Part shown: one piece after another, positions 10,491 to 22,700 of the stretch | How positions within the stretch are numbered: the stretch's first letter is position 1 | How the letters are laid out: each line of letters begins with the position of its first letter | DNA from: Blastocladiella britannica | Lineage: Eukaryota > Blastocladiomycota > Blastocladiomycetes > Blastocladiales > Blastocladiaceae | Length of the DNA stretch: 56,255 bases | Reading direction: 5' to 3' | Assembly (NCBI GenBank): GCA_025349905.2 | Contig: MU624563.1 | Span: 1-56,255 of the forward strand | The notes under the pieces: generated by a model | Seen by the model: only the letters and a program-made list of their open reading frames with translations | What the model was told of the DNA's origin: nothing | Databases searched by the model: none | Program-made: the position numbers and the translations under genes

Positions 10491-12312
10491 TCAGCTAAAG
10501 AAGGTCTTGAGCGACTTGATCATCTCGGCAGGCGACCCGAGCATCTTGTCCTTGTACACGGGCGGGGGGTTGTGCTCGGGACCGAGGCCCATGAGCGAGA
10601 CGACAGCCATGCGGGCGGCGCGTACAGAGTACTCGACGGTGAACACCACGTCGTCAGGCACCTCGCAGAACTGCGAGCAGAACGCCAGGTTGGTGGATCC
10701 CTTGGGCACCACGTTCGGGCGGTCGACCTCCTCGCGGGTCAGGAACTGGGCTGTGATGTACGGCATCATGACGGGCACCACGGTCGCGGCCTCGAGCACG
10801 CGGTTGCGCAGGGCCTCGTCGGCGAACGGGCCCGAGTTGCGCAGGTGGTACATGAGCTCCTCCATGATCTCGCGGCCCGTGCACTCGCGCATCGTCTTCT
10901 TGATGTAGTCGCCCGGCTTGTTGGTGAACAGCGCGTAGCCCCAGAACACTTGCACGTCGGCCGGTTGGTCGCGGAAGTGCGGCTGCGCCGCCAGCACCAC
11001 CGACATTAGCCAGTTCGAGTCCTTGAATGTGACCAGCGCGCCCGATCCGGCGGGGTTGCCCGACCACTTCTCCATCGTGTCAAAGAACGTGGTGTCGCCG
11101 CGGAACGTGGTGGTGAACGACATCCAGTTGGACTCTTCCTCGCGGCCAATAAAGTTGGACGGGTTGCCCGCAGCGCCGCTCGGGAACTCGTGCGCAATCT
11201 GCTCCCACAGCTTCCAGGCGCCGTCCATCTTGTGCACCTGCTGCGGGTCGATCGCGGGCGCCGGCTTGTCAGTGTCGCCGAGCGAGGCCGCCGACGTCAT
11301 GGACCCGTTTGTCACAAACACCAGGTCGGTGGGCTCAATCTTTTGCACACGCTCCTGGGCGGTGCTGCCGCGGGCCGGAGTCAGGTGCAGGCCCGAGACC
11401 GTGATCGTGTGCGGGACCGACCGGTCAAAGTCGACCTTGGAGACCAGCGTGCGCTCGACAAAGTTGACGCCGAGGGACTTGAGGTGGGTGGCGACGGGGA
11501 GCACGATCGAGTCAAACTGGTTCATGGGCGTGCGGTCGACGCCCGCCAACGTGTCGATACGGCCAAACTCGTGCGCGAACCGGTGCACGTACCGCTTGTA
11601 CTCGACGGCCGAGTGCCACGGCTGGAACGCAAACATGGTCGCCCACATGTACCAGAACTGGGTGGTGAAGAAGTGCTCGTTGAAGCACTGGTCGATGCGC
11701 TTGGTGCCGAGATCCTCCTCGGTGCAGGTGAGAATGCTCATGAGATCCACGCGATCCTCGGCCGAAAAGCCCATGTTGTCGTGCACAGGAAGGATCTTGC
11801 CCTCGGCGTCCACCAGACGAGCCGCTGCCGCCGTCGGGTGGTGCTTGGTGAACAGCATAATGTCGTCCTTGGCGGTGCGCGGCTTCTTCTCGAGAATGTC
11901 GCGGGGCACGCCGAGCAGACTCTTTTCGATCGACGGGACCGAGTCGAGGAGATCATACAGGCAGACGTAGCTATGTTGTATTTTACATTTAGCAAAACGT
12001 GTCTTTGAAATTGGGATGAATGAAAAAATAATACCTGAGGTTGAGCATGCGGCCACCGCGAATCACGTAACCGCCCTCCTTGGGGTTCCCGGTACCGTCA
12101 AGAGCGCCGCCGAGCGTGGAAGACTCCTCGTAGATGGTAATGTTCTTGGCTGGGACCTTGGCCTCGCGGATCAGGAACATGGCTGACGCCATGCTTGCAA
12201 TGCCAGATCCGACCATGTAGGCGCGGGTAGTGGCAGGATCGCGTGCAGGAATGACAGCAGGGGTAGCGTGAGCGTGGAGCTGGTGGTTGGTGACTGCGCG
12301 AGCCGTGAACAT
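10491..12312 (-). CDS. ohyA: Oleate hydratase (67-kDa myosin-cross-reactive antigen family)
   Basis: FAD-dependent fatty-acid double-bond hydratase, turning oleate into 10-hydroxystearate. Two exons, 12312-12035 and 11970-10491, with a 64-nt intron (GTATTA to CATAG), give 585 residues, the usual family length. The dinucleotide-binding motif is YMVGSGIASMASA (about 32-44). RGGRML spans the splice junction region, and the long FAD/substrate core and C-terminal PPPVYK segment are typical. After a short N-terminal extension the sequence is collinear with bacterial enzymes. The extension (1-28, with Arg and His, few acids) might target an organelle, but no clear signal is visible. The family is mainly bacterial and sporadic in fungi, so an ancient transfer is possible. 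The intron shows it is settled in this genome. Confidence 0.95.
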
Positions 12313-12775
12313 GGTTGGAAATGTGTGGAGTTGGGTTTGGAAGGTTTGGGAGCTAGTTACAGTTGGATCTGTGTGTGTGTGTGTGAGGATTCAAAGGAGG
12401 TGGGGAGGCAGCTGCTCTTTATAGTCGTGAGGAACAAGGACAGCGACTTTTAGGTGTCATTTTTTTTTTTTTGTGAGAACGCGAAAAACTTTAAATAAAA
12501 GGGAGTATCCGGGAAGGTGACGTTCGACCATTGGGAAAAAAAAATATGCACTTTATCGCATGCATGGGAAATTGTTTCCAACCGCATCACCGAATCTTCT
12601 TTGCTGTCTCCTTTTTCCGAGCCGCAAACCTGCCCAACCGCCGGTCTCAATATTTCACGCATGCGACATCATTTGCGAAATAGTTCCAGGAATTTGGGTC
12701 GACATTAACAATCATAACTTTCATTCAATATGACGCACGATGGACCATACTACGGGTAGGTCCGTCAGAATGGAG
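12313..12775. other. 463-bp intergenic spacer
   Basis: Lies between the oleate hydratase start and the Vps5/SNX1 stop, both on the minus strand. It should hold the SNX1 3' UTR and the hydratase promoter. It contains a short GT microsatellite and an 11-12-base T-run near 12460. No coding or RNA gene is supported. Confidence 0.7.
12371..12385. repeat. (GT)n microsatellite
   Basis: About seven GT units just upstream of the oleate hydratase start codon, within its likely promoter or leader (read as AC repeats on the coding strand). Confidence 0.85.
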
Positions 12776-14947
12776 TTACAAGTTCCCAGCACGCATAATG
12801 TCAAGGTAATCCTCCCACAGGTTGACCATCTGTTGAAATGGAGATTGTCAATCATAAGAAGGAAGCAAAAAAAAAGGGAAACACATACACTCTGCTGATG
12901 CCCATGGACGGCGCTCACCATGGCCTGCACGGCGATCGAGAGCTCATGGACGCGCTCAATCTCGAGTCGCTCAATCTCGCTGCGCAGTGTCCTCGAAATG
13001 GTGTCGAATGCGGTCTGCGCAAACGTCACCTGCGCCTGCAACGCGTCCACCTCAGCCTTGAGTGCAGGCTGTTCAAACCGCGACTTGGCCATGGTCCCCA
13101 TGCGCTTGTGCATCGACACGTCCAGCGCTTGCCAGTTGTTGTACGCTGACGACCGGAGTTGCATGGATGCCTAGGATCATTACAGTGGTCATTGACAGCA
13201 AGAACAGAACATAAAAAAACATAGGTACATGGATGGCAGAAATGGTCCGCAGCTGATCCTCAATGGCATGCTCCATGTGGCCCAAGTCGAGGGCCGCCAT
13301 CGCAAAAACAATGTCCCGCGCGCGCTTGTGCAGATTGCCGAGCTTTTCGAGCCGGCCGGCCATGCCATGCGGTCCCGGATCCTCGATCTCGGCCAGCATG
13401 GACATGGTTTCGCCAAACTCAAAGTGGGCGGTGGCCACGTCCCGAATGGCGCCCGAGAGCTGGTCGACGGACTTGAACAGCGTCTTGAGCTGCATCTCGC
13501 GGTCCTCGAGCTTTTCGCGCCGCTCCTCAAACCACTTTTTGTTTTGTTTTGTTGTCAGAAATCGACTGAAAAAGAATTAAAAGAAAAACGAACCGGATCA
13601 ATCTCACGCATCTTTCCCTTGGGAGGAGCGGTTGGTGGCTTCTCGTCTACAATCTGCTCCTTGAATGCATCGACTTCGAGAAACAGGCGGAATGCCTCGT
13701 CCTTGCCCAGAAGCGGGTGCGCCGCGACCTTGCGCAAAAACAGCTGCAGCCCCACTCGACGCGACTCGATGAAGTCGTCCTGGAATCGGCCCAGTGCCTG
13801 CTTCTCAGGCAATCCTGGGACCACAATCCCCAGGTGCGACGACGCCAAGCGCTGGCTGAGCCATAAGAAATCCGAGTAGCGGCGCGACACGGACGATTCT
13901 GACTTGAATCCCGAGGCAGTTGTCTTTATAAATCAGATGATATGAGTCCACAGTGGATCTACTGAAAAGAAAAGGAAGCGGTACCTTGGTCACCACCTTG
14001 TACACCACGTAGGGGCTGATGGCGTCGCCGATCTTGACGGGATCATTGACCCTGATCTCAAATGGAGAGGCGGCCAGGGACGGCGCCAGGAGCTGCGCCT
14101 GCGAATACGACATGGGTCCACGGACCTTGGACGCGGCGAGTGGAGACACGGGCGACTCGGACACGGATGCAGCTGCCGTCAACGGAGGAGGGGGTGGTGG
14201 AAGTGGGCGCGACAATGCCGGGTCAAGCGGGGTTGCCAGCGCGTGTACCGTGGACGTCGTCGCTGGCGGGTGGGAGAGTGGGGACCCATACATGGCGCGA
14301 GTCGACGCGGCCGACACGGGCAGACCCACTGCCGCCGTCAGTGGGTTGGCCAGCGGGTCGTGGAGTGGGTCGGCGACCGCCAGCTGTGAGAGGGAGCGAC
14401 GCAACGACGGGGAGCCAGCGCCGGTTGACGCCAGGGCTGAGATCGCAGGCACTATGGCAGCGGCCGAGCCCATTCCACGCGCCATGGTCGGAGTGCGGAT
14501 CGGCGGCTGCTGTGGCACCTCGGTCCCACTGCCCGGAAAGATCGAGGTGACAATGGGCGCCAGAGGCTGTACTGATGGTGCTGTCGCGATCGTTGTCGTC
14601 GTTGGTTCCGGCGCTGCTGGTGGTGCCGCCGCCAGTGGATTGTCATGGTTGTGGTTGGGATCGACCAAGCCGAGTCCGCGTGGTCCACCCGAGGCAACGG
14701 CGGTGGGCTCGGTGGATGTGGTAGTAGCAGCGGCGGCAGTGGTCGTGATGGTTGCGGGCGAGTGGATGGACGGGTTGGACGACGAGGACGGCAGATCGGC
14801 AAACGGATTGGCGTCCATGCCGAACGGGTTGCCAAGAAGTGGGTCGTCGTGCAGGTGACCCGAGAGGTGGAACGGGCTGGACGACGACGAGGTGGTGGTC
14901 CCGGCCGCCGCCATACGGGAGGGGCTGTTGCTGCTATTGGCGTCCAT
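12776..14947 (-). CDS. VPS5: Retromer sorting nexin Vps5/SNX1-like (PX-BAR)
   Basis: PX-BAR sorting nexin of the endosomal retromer/SNX-BAR coat, binding PtdIns3P and shaping tubules for endosome-to-Golgi recycling. Five exons (14947-13985, 13923-13594, 13534-13229, 13170-12889, 12829-12776) give 644 residues. The N-terminus (about 1-290) is disordered, with NPF and DPL motifs typical of endocytic adaptors. The PX domain (about 295-420) shows FEIRVNDPVKIGD, RRYSDF and a Pro-containing loop (VPGLPEK). The BAR region follows from WFEERREKLE to the C-terminal WEDYL. All four introns (61, 59, 58, 59 nt) join in frame, and the joins fall inside conserved strings such as DPWFEE. The start ATG directly follows a 16-A tract. 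Vps5 and not Mvp1 or Snx4, from the PX sequence and length. Confidence 0.92.
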
Positions 14948-14963
14948 TTTTTTTTTTTTTTTT
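14947..14963 (-). promoter_or_regulatory. Poly(A) leader abutting the VPS5 start codon
   Basis: On the coding strand sixteen A residues run directly into the ATG of the Vps5-like gene. Poly(A)-rich leaders in fungi can bind Pab1 and support initiation; that role here is inference. Confidence 0.6.
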
Positions 14964-15081
14964 CAATTTCAATTGATCGCCCAACACGCCTGTTATATCC
15001 TGTGGATAGTATTTTGCTCTGTTTATCCTGAAGCTTTTTGACTGCTCTCCGCCGGATTTTGTTCCGACTCTCCCCAGACGA

Positions 15082-16370
15082 ATGATAAAGATATGCCGCC
15101 GTCTGCTACCAATGCGTGGACGCGTTGCGGCAGCATTCACCCCCATGGTCAACGGACAGGGCCGACGCGTCCTGTCGTCCAGTGCCACCGTCACCAGCAC
15201 CAACCTTGGAGATGAAATTGACGAGAAAGCACCCCTGGACGCGTTCCTGGCCGCACGCGCCGCCCACACCGCCGACACCAACACGGTCGCACTTGGAGAC
15301 ATGGTTATTGTGCGCGATATCCGTTCTGGCCGCCGCAACTTGATTGGCCCACTGTCTGAAGACGGCGTCTTTTCCAACACGGTCGGTAATCTGAGCCACC
15401 GCGATCTGGTGGGCCTTCACGCTCGCGACGTGGTCCGAAACCACAAGGGCCAGCTCCTTGCCGTGCATTTCCCGACCGTGCACGAGTGTACTTCAAATTT
15501 TGCACTCTTTTTGTTTTTGCAACTAACTGGTCGTACCTTTGGATGGGCCCTAGACAATCTCATGGCCTATCGCATTGCGACACCCATCTACCCCAAGGAC
15601 GCCTCTGCTATTGTCCGTACTCATTATCCTTGGTATGTTACGAAAAAAATGACGAAATACGGTAACAGATCAGCATGCTGGACCTCCAACCCAGTTCCTT
15701 TACCTTGGAAACGGGCACAGGCACTGGCGGATTCACCCTCGCGCTTGCAGCCGCGTACGGAGCCGGCGCGTCGGGTAAGATCCTGTCGGTGGACTTGCGC
15801 GGGAGCCACACGCGCCACGCCCGCAAGCACCTGAAGCGGTTCCGGCGCGGGTCGCTGCTGCCGCTGGTCGAGTTTGTGACGGGCGATATCGCCGCTGTCC
15901 TGCAATCGCTTCCTGACCATGCGCTGGACGGCGCGGTGGTGGATCTCATGGATCCGCACTTGCACCTAGCCGAGCTGGCGCGCGTGATCCGACCCGACGG
16001 CGTGGTGGTGGTCTATGTGCCGAGCATCACGCAGGCCATTCAGTGCTTGGAGACGGTGCGCCGGTCGCGTTCCCCATTTGCCTCTGAAAAGTGCGTTGTG
16101 GTCAGCGAGGACGAATGGGTGGTGAAACCCGCGGTGGTCAAGTGGCCCGAGGGCAAGCCTGTACTACCAGCTGCAGCAGAGGCGGTGGAGGTGGAGAGCA
16201 CTCCTCCATTGCAGTACAATTGGATCTGCCGGCCGACGAACCAACCTGGCGGGCACACAGCGTTCCTCCTGCAGCTGCGATGCACCAAGGGACCACGAGA
16301 TGTCGCCACCCGCGACGACGACCAAGAAGGCGACGACGACAAGACCTTGGCTATCGTCCCAGAACAATAA
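15082..16370 (+). CDS. tRNA (adenine-58-N1)-methyltransferase, Trm61/TRMT61-like
   Basis: SAM-dependent methyltransferase of the Trm61 (TrmI/GCD14) family, making m1A58 in the tRNA T-loop. Three exons (15082-15487, 15554-15632, 15674-16370) give 393 residues. Motif I is ETGTGTGG (about 174-181), preceded by the family string RIATPIYPKDAS; VVVVYVPS lies downstream. The first 45 residues are Arg-rich and acid-free (ICRRLLPMRGR), suggesting a mitochondrial enzyme like TRMT61B rather than the cytosolic Trm6/Trm61 pair. Intron 1 (66 nt) is stop-free and a multiple of three, but removing it rebuilds HEYNLMAYR, so it is judged a real intron. Intron 2 is only 41 nt. The last 50 residues are acidic and may be disordered. 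Divergent from VPS5 across 134 bp. Confidence 0.88.
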
Positions 16371-16639
16371 TCCATCGCCAAAAATAGCCTACTTCCCACA
16401 CAAAAAATGTATGGAGCGACGCCACAACCAAGTCGTCGACCGAGAAGGGACGTGCACCTGGCATTACCCGCCACCAATGCATCGGGGAAGGGGCAGTCCT
16501 CGCTATTCTCTCTTCGGCCCCGGTCGTGAAGTCGTTGCTTTCTCTTTTTAGGTGCCGCAAATTACAGGAGCCAACTTTACGGCGGACCTGTTGAACGGCT
16601 CTCGTCTCACAAACTAAAAAAAATCAATAAAATTCTTGA

Positions 16640-19600
16640 ATGGCAACATCCTCCACGCCGCCAACCGCGGCCGACCTGGGCCTCCCCGGCGTCATGCGCC
16701 GCCTGGTGAACCCGGTATTGGTGGGCGAAGTGTCGTACCTGGTCCCGACAGGCCCCGCCTCAACAGGCCTGTTTGCGTCCCTCACGGGCACCAACCATCG
16801 CAAGTGGGCGCGGCGGGAGCTGCGATTCGACGGCCACCTGCTCGTGTGCCTGGAGGACAAGCTGTACCCGGCCGCGCAGCTGGGCCTGACCCTCGACTGC
16901 CCTACCGACGTGGCCCCTCATGTGCCCGCATCGCTGTCGGCCGGAGTGCACGCCGCCGCCACCGCCGCCGCCGCGCACTCTGAATCGTTTCCGCACGCGG
17001 CCACGCTGCCTGGTCGTCACGGAATGGCCCTCAGCCGCGCACACTTGCTGGTGACGCCGCAGATTTCGTCAGCGCTGCTGGCAACCCCCGAGTCCTGGCT
17101 CGAGTACTGGGCGTCGGTGCGCGCCGGCAGCGAGCGTGAGGACCCGCTGATTGTCCCCGACTGTGCTCCCACGGGTGCTGCTGCGTTGACGGCCGCCGCT
17201 GGTCCGGCGTTCGCGGTTGTTCCGGGCGTGCGCGCTTCGTACCACGTTGAAGATGTGGATGATGATACGCCCCCACCGCAGCCCGTGTCGTGCAGCGCAA
17301 AGTCATATCAGATGCCCCAGTGGTATGCTCTATTTTCATTGATGTTTTAGGACTCATGAAGGGTACTGAAACCATATATGTACAGGTCGGTCCCATCGTC
17401 GTGTATTGCCAATATCACGGCACCCCTGCCAGACCACCAAACGGCACTGCGACGTGCTCGCAATCCGCTCGTGTTTGTAATCACTACCGTTTATGGGCAG
17501 AGCTACGCGGTCAAGACCAAGACCGAGGCCGATTTCACCGCATGGACGTTTGCGCTCCATTTCGCTGCCCAGCAGTCGCGACACCTCGCAGCCGCGGCGA
17601 TTGCTGCCATGGGCCCGACACCTGCCCCCGTGCGCATGGCGGCTGGACGGCATCCGCAGCCTGCCGCCGCCGCCGCTCGGACGACGACACAGCAACAGCA
17701 ACAACAGCCGCCGCATGTCAACAACAGCGGTGCTGGCGCTGGTAACGGCGCCGGGCCGCGGCTGGGAAGTGATACCCGCCACCCGCTCCAAATCTCGGCC
17801 ACGGCGCCAGATTCTGCGATCCACGACTCGGACCTCACCGATGGCACGCTGCACCATCTGCAGGCAGCCCCCAAGTCCGGGCAGCCGAGTAGTGCAGCAA
17901 CCATGCCGTCATCCTCGTCATCGTCCCAGCAACTGGCGAGAACATCGGCATTGCGTCGACCAGATGTAGGCGCCCGCCGAAAGGAAAACGTCGTCGACTC
18001 GGTGACGTCCGACTGCGACGTTGCGTGTTTGCCCCGCACCCACCACGCGCATGCACACCCACCACCGGTGGCGGCTGCATCCACCCAAATCAACGCCAAT
18101 GCCGCTCCTGCCGCTCCTGCTGCGGCGCCATCGACGGATACCGCAGCCACAACCACCACCACGGCTGGAGGAGGCGGTTCCGCTGGCCAGAACTTGAGCG
18201 CCAAGATGGTCCGCGCCATGTCGCGGATGACCCCCGGGGCCGGAACCAGCGACTCGGTGAATGCCAAGGCAGCGCGTGCCGCCGCCAAGGGCCAGCAGCC
18301 GGTGGCGCCTGCCCTCCTCCCGAAACAGCAGCCGCGCTTGTACCACTGGGCAGCCGTGCACCCGTCGAGCGGGCCGAACGGCATCAAGCCGTCGCCGATC
18401 GTGCCGCCAAACCTTTTCTTTAGTATCTTTATCGACCAGCTGCCGACCCAGTCAATTGCCATCCGCCGCAAGCGCCGCACGCCCGACACGATACGCATTC
18501 CGCCACCACCAAAGAGTGTGCAGGGAAAAGTCATCCAGATCGTGCCGGCACACCTGCGGTCGGTCGAAACCCGCTCAGCCCACGCGTCCGTGCAAATGGC
18601 TAGCCGGCCTACTTCTACTGAAGACCATCAGGGTATGCTTGTCAATTTTTTTTATGTGTTGGGTGACCAACTTTGTTGCTAAAATGGAATAACCAACAGA
18701 TCTCAAGCGAGTGAGCGTCGACACGGCAGCCACCACGGCCATGGCCAGCGAGGCGGTCCCGCGGTTTGTGGCCCCCGTGGCACACGTGGTGCCGGTCCCT
18801 CCGCGGCGGTCCAGCAGCATTCTGTCGATGGAGAGTCCAGCCGCCGCCGCCGCGGCGGTCCCATCGCCAGTGCGCCAGGTGCGCCGCCGGCCAACGTCCC
18901 TCGCGCAGTCGCTGGATCTCGGCGACCAGATCGAGTACCCGCAGCGTGACCAGTCTCTCCGTGGCGCCGCTTCGCCCGCCCCACCGCCAATGCAGCAGCA
19001 GCAGTACGGGGTTGCAGCCGCGCCGCCCGTGCCCATGCTCCGCCCACTGCCGTCCATGACCCTCGGCGCCATGGGACTCAGCACCTTGAACCGCCGCGGG
19101 TCACTGTACGTTCCCAATGGCCGCGCCTTGCCTCCTGCGCCGCGACTGGGACGGATCGGGCCCATGGACGTTGCTCCACCGCCGGGAATGCATGCTGCTC
19201 CAGTGTCCATGTCGTCTATGAATTCGCGCCAGAGCGTCGTGGGGACCTCCAATCCGCGACTGCCGGTGTTTTGGCTGGGCGGGCCGTTACTGCCTCCCCA
19301 GCAACAGCAACAGCAGCAACAGCAGTATGGATACGTGAGCGGGTACCCGGCTCCCGATGGCGGCGGCGGCGGCGGCGCACCGCCCCCGCTCCCGTCACTG
19401 ACCATGGCGATGCCCATGCCGCTTCCCAACGCGCTTCCTCCTCATCAACAGGCGGCAGGGCTGAGGCCGTCGTTGCGTCGTCGTCAAGGTGGAGCCGCAG
19501 CAGAGGCTGCCGCAGCCTCAGCCGCAGCAGAGCCGACGGGTGGACGGCGGCCAGGCCATGACTCGCTTCACGAGTTTATCAAGGAACAGGACGAGGAGCG

Positions 19601-19655
19601 AGGCCCGGCGGACGTGTCCATTTACCGCATGTGGCAGGCGCTCGGGCTGGCGTGA
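16640..19655 (+). CDS. Large PH-like-domain protein with low-complexity regions
   Basis: Three exons (16640-17322, 17386-18632, 18700-19655) give 961 residues; introns are 63 and 67 nt, both donors GTATGC. The N-terminus looks like a pleckstrin-homology-like domain split by a Ser/Ala-rich insertion. Beta strands occur around WARRELRFDGHLLVCLEDK (about 54-72). After the insert come LVFVITTVYGQSYAVKTKTE and the closing helix FTAWTFALHFAAQ (about 260-305). PH domains bind phosphoinositides or proteins at membranes. The other 650 residues are Gln/Ala/Pro/Ser-rich, with a few conserved-looking islands (LPTQSIAIRRKRR; HEFIKEQDEE near the C-terminus). A signalling or cortical scaffold is possible. 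I do not recognise the specific family, and the PH call is by eye. Confidence 0.72.
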
Positions 19656-19772
19656 GACTTTGTGTATATGCTCGGCAACATAATGTATTGTTGGTTTATG
19701 TTGGTTCGTTCATCCAAGAAAACAAAAAGACGGGAGGGTAAGAAGGAAGAAGAGAAAGGAAGTGCGGGAGAT

Positions 19773-22700
19773 CTAGGATGGAGAGGCAAAGTTGTTGGAG
19801 GATGTGGACGCGCCCGACATGAGCGGCCGGACGCTGGAATCAGAGGCAGCCGGGCGACCAGAAGCGCCATGCGTGCTGCCTCCACCGCCTCCAGCACCAC
19901 CAGATTGAGACATTTTACTGGCGCGCCGTGATTCAGCCGAGGCATCGACAAAGAGATCGTCGTCGTCATTGCTGTCGGTCGTACCCGCGGTCCGTGTCGG
20001 CGGCATACGCGGCGAGGTTGAAGACGACGCCGACATGGCAGCGACGGGAGGAACCGACAGAGCTCGGCGCTGCGACACGCGGCGAGCAGTGGCCGCGGTT
20101 CCCGCTGCAGCGGCGATGGGCGCAGCGAGGTCGGCGGGAACCGCGGCCAGCGCCGCCGAGGTCGCAATCAGCTGGGCCGGCACCACCGACGACGGCATGG
20201 TCGCGTTCGGGTCCACCATGGTGCGCGCCACCTCCTTGACCTGCTCGCGCAGCGCTGCCAGGTCCGCGCGAAGTAACTCCATGGACTGCTCGTCACTGCC
20301 GAGGTTGCGCATGTCCGCTTGGATCTCCTCCTCGAGCGTCTTGATGATGCTCTGCTCGAGAAGCACGGCCGGGTCTAGGTTGCCGCCAAAGAACTTGGCC
20401 AGCTTGTTGAACTTGCGCTTCCGGCGCGTGCGGTCCCGCGTTTCGAGTTGCTCTTCGTCCGTGTCTTCACCCGATAGGACTGTACAATTTTTTTTTTGGT
20501 CAATTGGCTATGACGGTACTTGTACAGCATAAATTAATCAGAGCGTACCAGCAGGTGATTCAAAAGTCCCACTTCCGGACGAGGCAGCAGCAGAACCACC
20601 AGACTCGCCCAACGTTGGAGCCAAGAAGCTTGGCCCTGACGGAGACGAAGCGTGGGCAAGATGCTCCAGCACGCTGGACAGGGCGCTACTGTCGGCCAGC
20701 ATGCGCGACACGGACACAATCGACCGGCGGTGCTCCAAGGTGCGGCGCTGCACGTCCGTCAGCGCTTCGATGGGAAGAGGCGCGCCAAACACCTTTTCCA
20801 GCTTGGTCGCGCGCTGGCGACGCTTGACCTGCTCCTCGTGCGTGGCCGGCCGTGCCGGAGTGGTGCTGGGAAGCACAATCACGGGTGCTGGGGTTCCCTG
20901 CGCCGCGGTCGGGATCTTGCCCTCTCCCAGCAGCTGCTCCAGTTTCCCACGGCGGCGGACCTTGGACAGGTGCGCATTCTTTCGTTCGTGCGTCGAAGTG
21001 GTCGCAAAGCTGTGCGCGTCATCACCGTCGTCGTCCGACAAGAACACGTCATCGTCCTCCTCCTGGAACGTCAGCGCGTCATCGTCGTCGAACGGATCAA
21101 CTTCCTCACCCTCCTCGCCCACGTCGTCCGTGAGGGACGCCACGCCCGACGTGGCCGTGCCAGATGCACGGATCGGCTTTACCCCTCCACTAGACACGCG
21201 ACGATCGCGATCAGGAGCGGCAAACACTTCGCGGAGGAGTCTATTTAATTGATTTTGTTGTTCGCGTCGGTGGGCAACAACAGTCCATAAAGCAAATAGA
21301 AAACGTACGCATCGTAGGCCATATTCTCGTCGAGAGCTTCGCCCAGGACGTAGCGAAGTTTCTTTGACCGGCGCGTCAGCATGGCCTTGGTCTCGGACGG
21401 CAGCTCGTTCATGGTGGACACCATCGTCTTGATCTCGCCCCCCGAGGCGCGGTCCGATGCCGCGGTACCTCCGCCTACCATGGCGGTCATGGCGCTCACC
21501 ACGCCCGCAGTGATGGTAGTGTGGTCATTAGTCGATCCGCGCCGGCTGGGCCGCTGGCCCGCTTGAGCGCCTCCCAAGTAACCGCCGCTCGAGTGTGGTA
21601 ACGCGCCGCCGTCGCCATTGCTCACGGACGGCAGGCCTGTCTGCGTGACCCCGGCGGCACCCAGCTCGCGCTGCACCGATTTGCCAAAGAACTCGACCAG
21701 CTTATCGGCGCGGCGCTTGCGCGCGTATAGATCGTCGACCGAAGCGGCATCGTCGGTAGTCGCGTCCACGTTCATTCCGTCCTCGCTACCGCCGCCGCTA
21801 TCGTTTTCAGCGGGCAACAAGAGCTCGCGCGTAAGGTCCATGTTCGACGACGACCGCGACCCGGGCCCCGTCCCCTCGGTCGCGCCGCCCCCGTCGCCGT
21901 CCACGCGCGCCATTTGACGCACCATTTCGTCGCGGAGCTGTGCGCGGTCCTTGGAGTCGCGTTCCACGCCAAAGAACTTGGTCAGCTTCTTTTCCTTTTG
22001 CACCTTGCGCACCCGCTGCGCGGTGGCCACGTGCGCGACCTGCGTCCAGTACCCGTCCACGCCGGCCGCCGATGGGAAGTACCGCTTGATCACCCGGCTG
22101 AGGAACTTTTCCTTGACGTGGACGGGCGTCAGGCCATGGAACGCAAACCCGGCTCCCCCGCAAATCTCCAGCATCAGTTCGAGATTCGGCTTGAAGTTGT
22201 CGGCATACTTGTTGCGGATTTTGGCTGAAAAGTACGCTTGGGGATCTGTTTTTCGAAGATTCAGCTATGAATGGGCATCGTCAACAAGAAAGGCATGAAA
22301 AAACATACTGGTCATCCTGAACCGCAAAAAGTCTTTGAATTTGTCGGTCTTTTCGAATTTGGGAAACACTTGCTTCTTGAGCAGGCAGTAAACGTGCAAC
22401 TGTGCCTCGTCAAAGATTTGCACGTCCGATTGTGAGCCCAGCGAGGCTGTAATGTCGGTGCGAATATCTTCAGGGACATTGATGATCAATGGAGCATTGT
22501 CGACAATGTACATAAAGTAGATGTACCTGGATCAAGGTGTGTCAATATCCATTTTCAAAGAAATTTAACAAATAAGTAAGGTGAAAGTACTTTGCCATCA
22601 GCCAACGCAGCTCTGGAGTGGTGGACGTGAAAATCTCCACTTCCATCCAAAACAGAAGCGCTTCCAGCTGCAACTCGACCTGACAGAACTCGCGGAACAA

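Noticed and set aside
12371..12385. GT repeat as a possible regulatory or recombination site
   Set aside because: Only about seven units; kept as a simple microsatellite.
14019..14858. 279-codon plus-strand frame over VPS5 exon 1
   Set aside because: Gly/Ala/Ser-rich shadow of a disordered, biased exon; no start context or homology.
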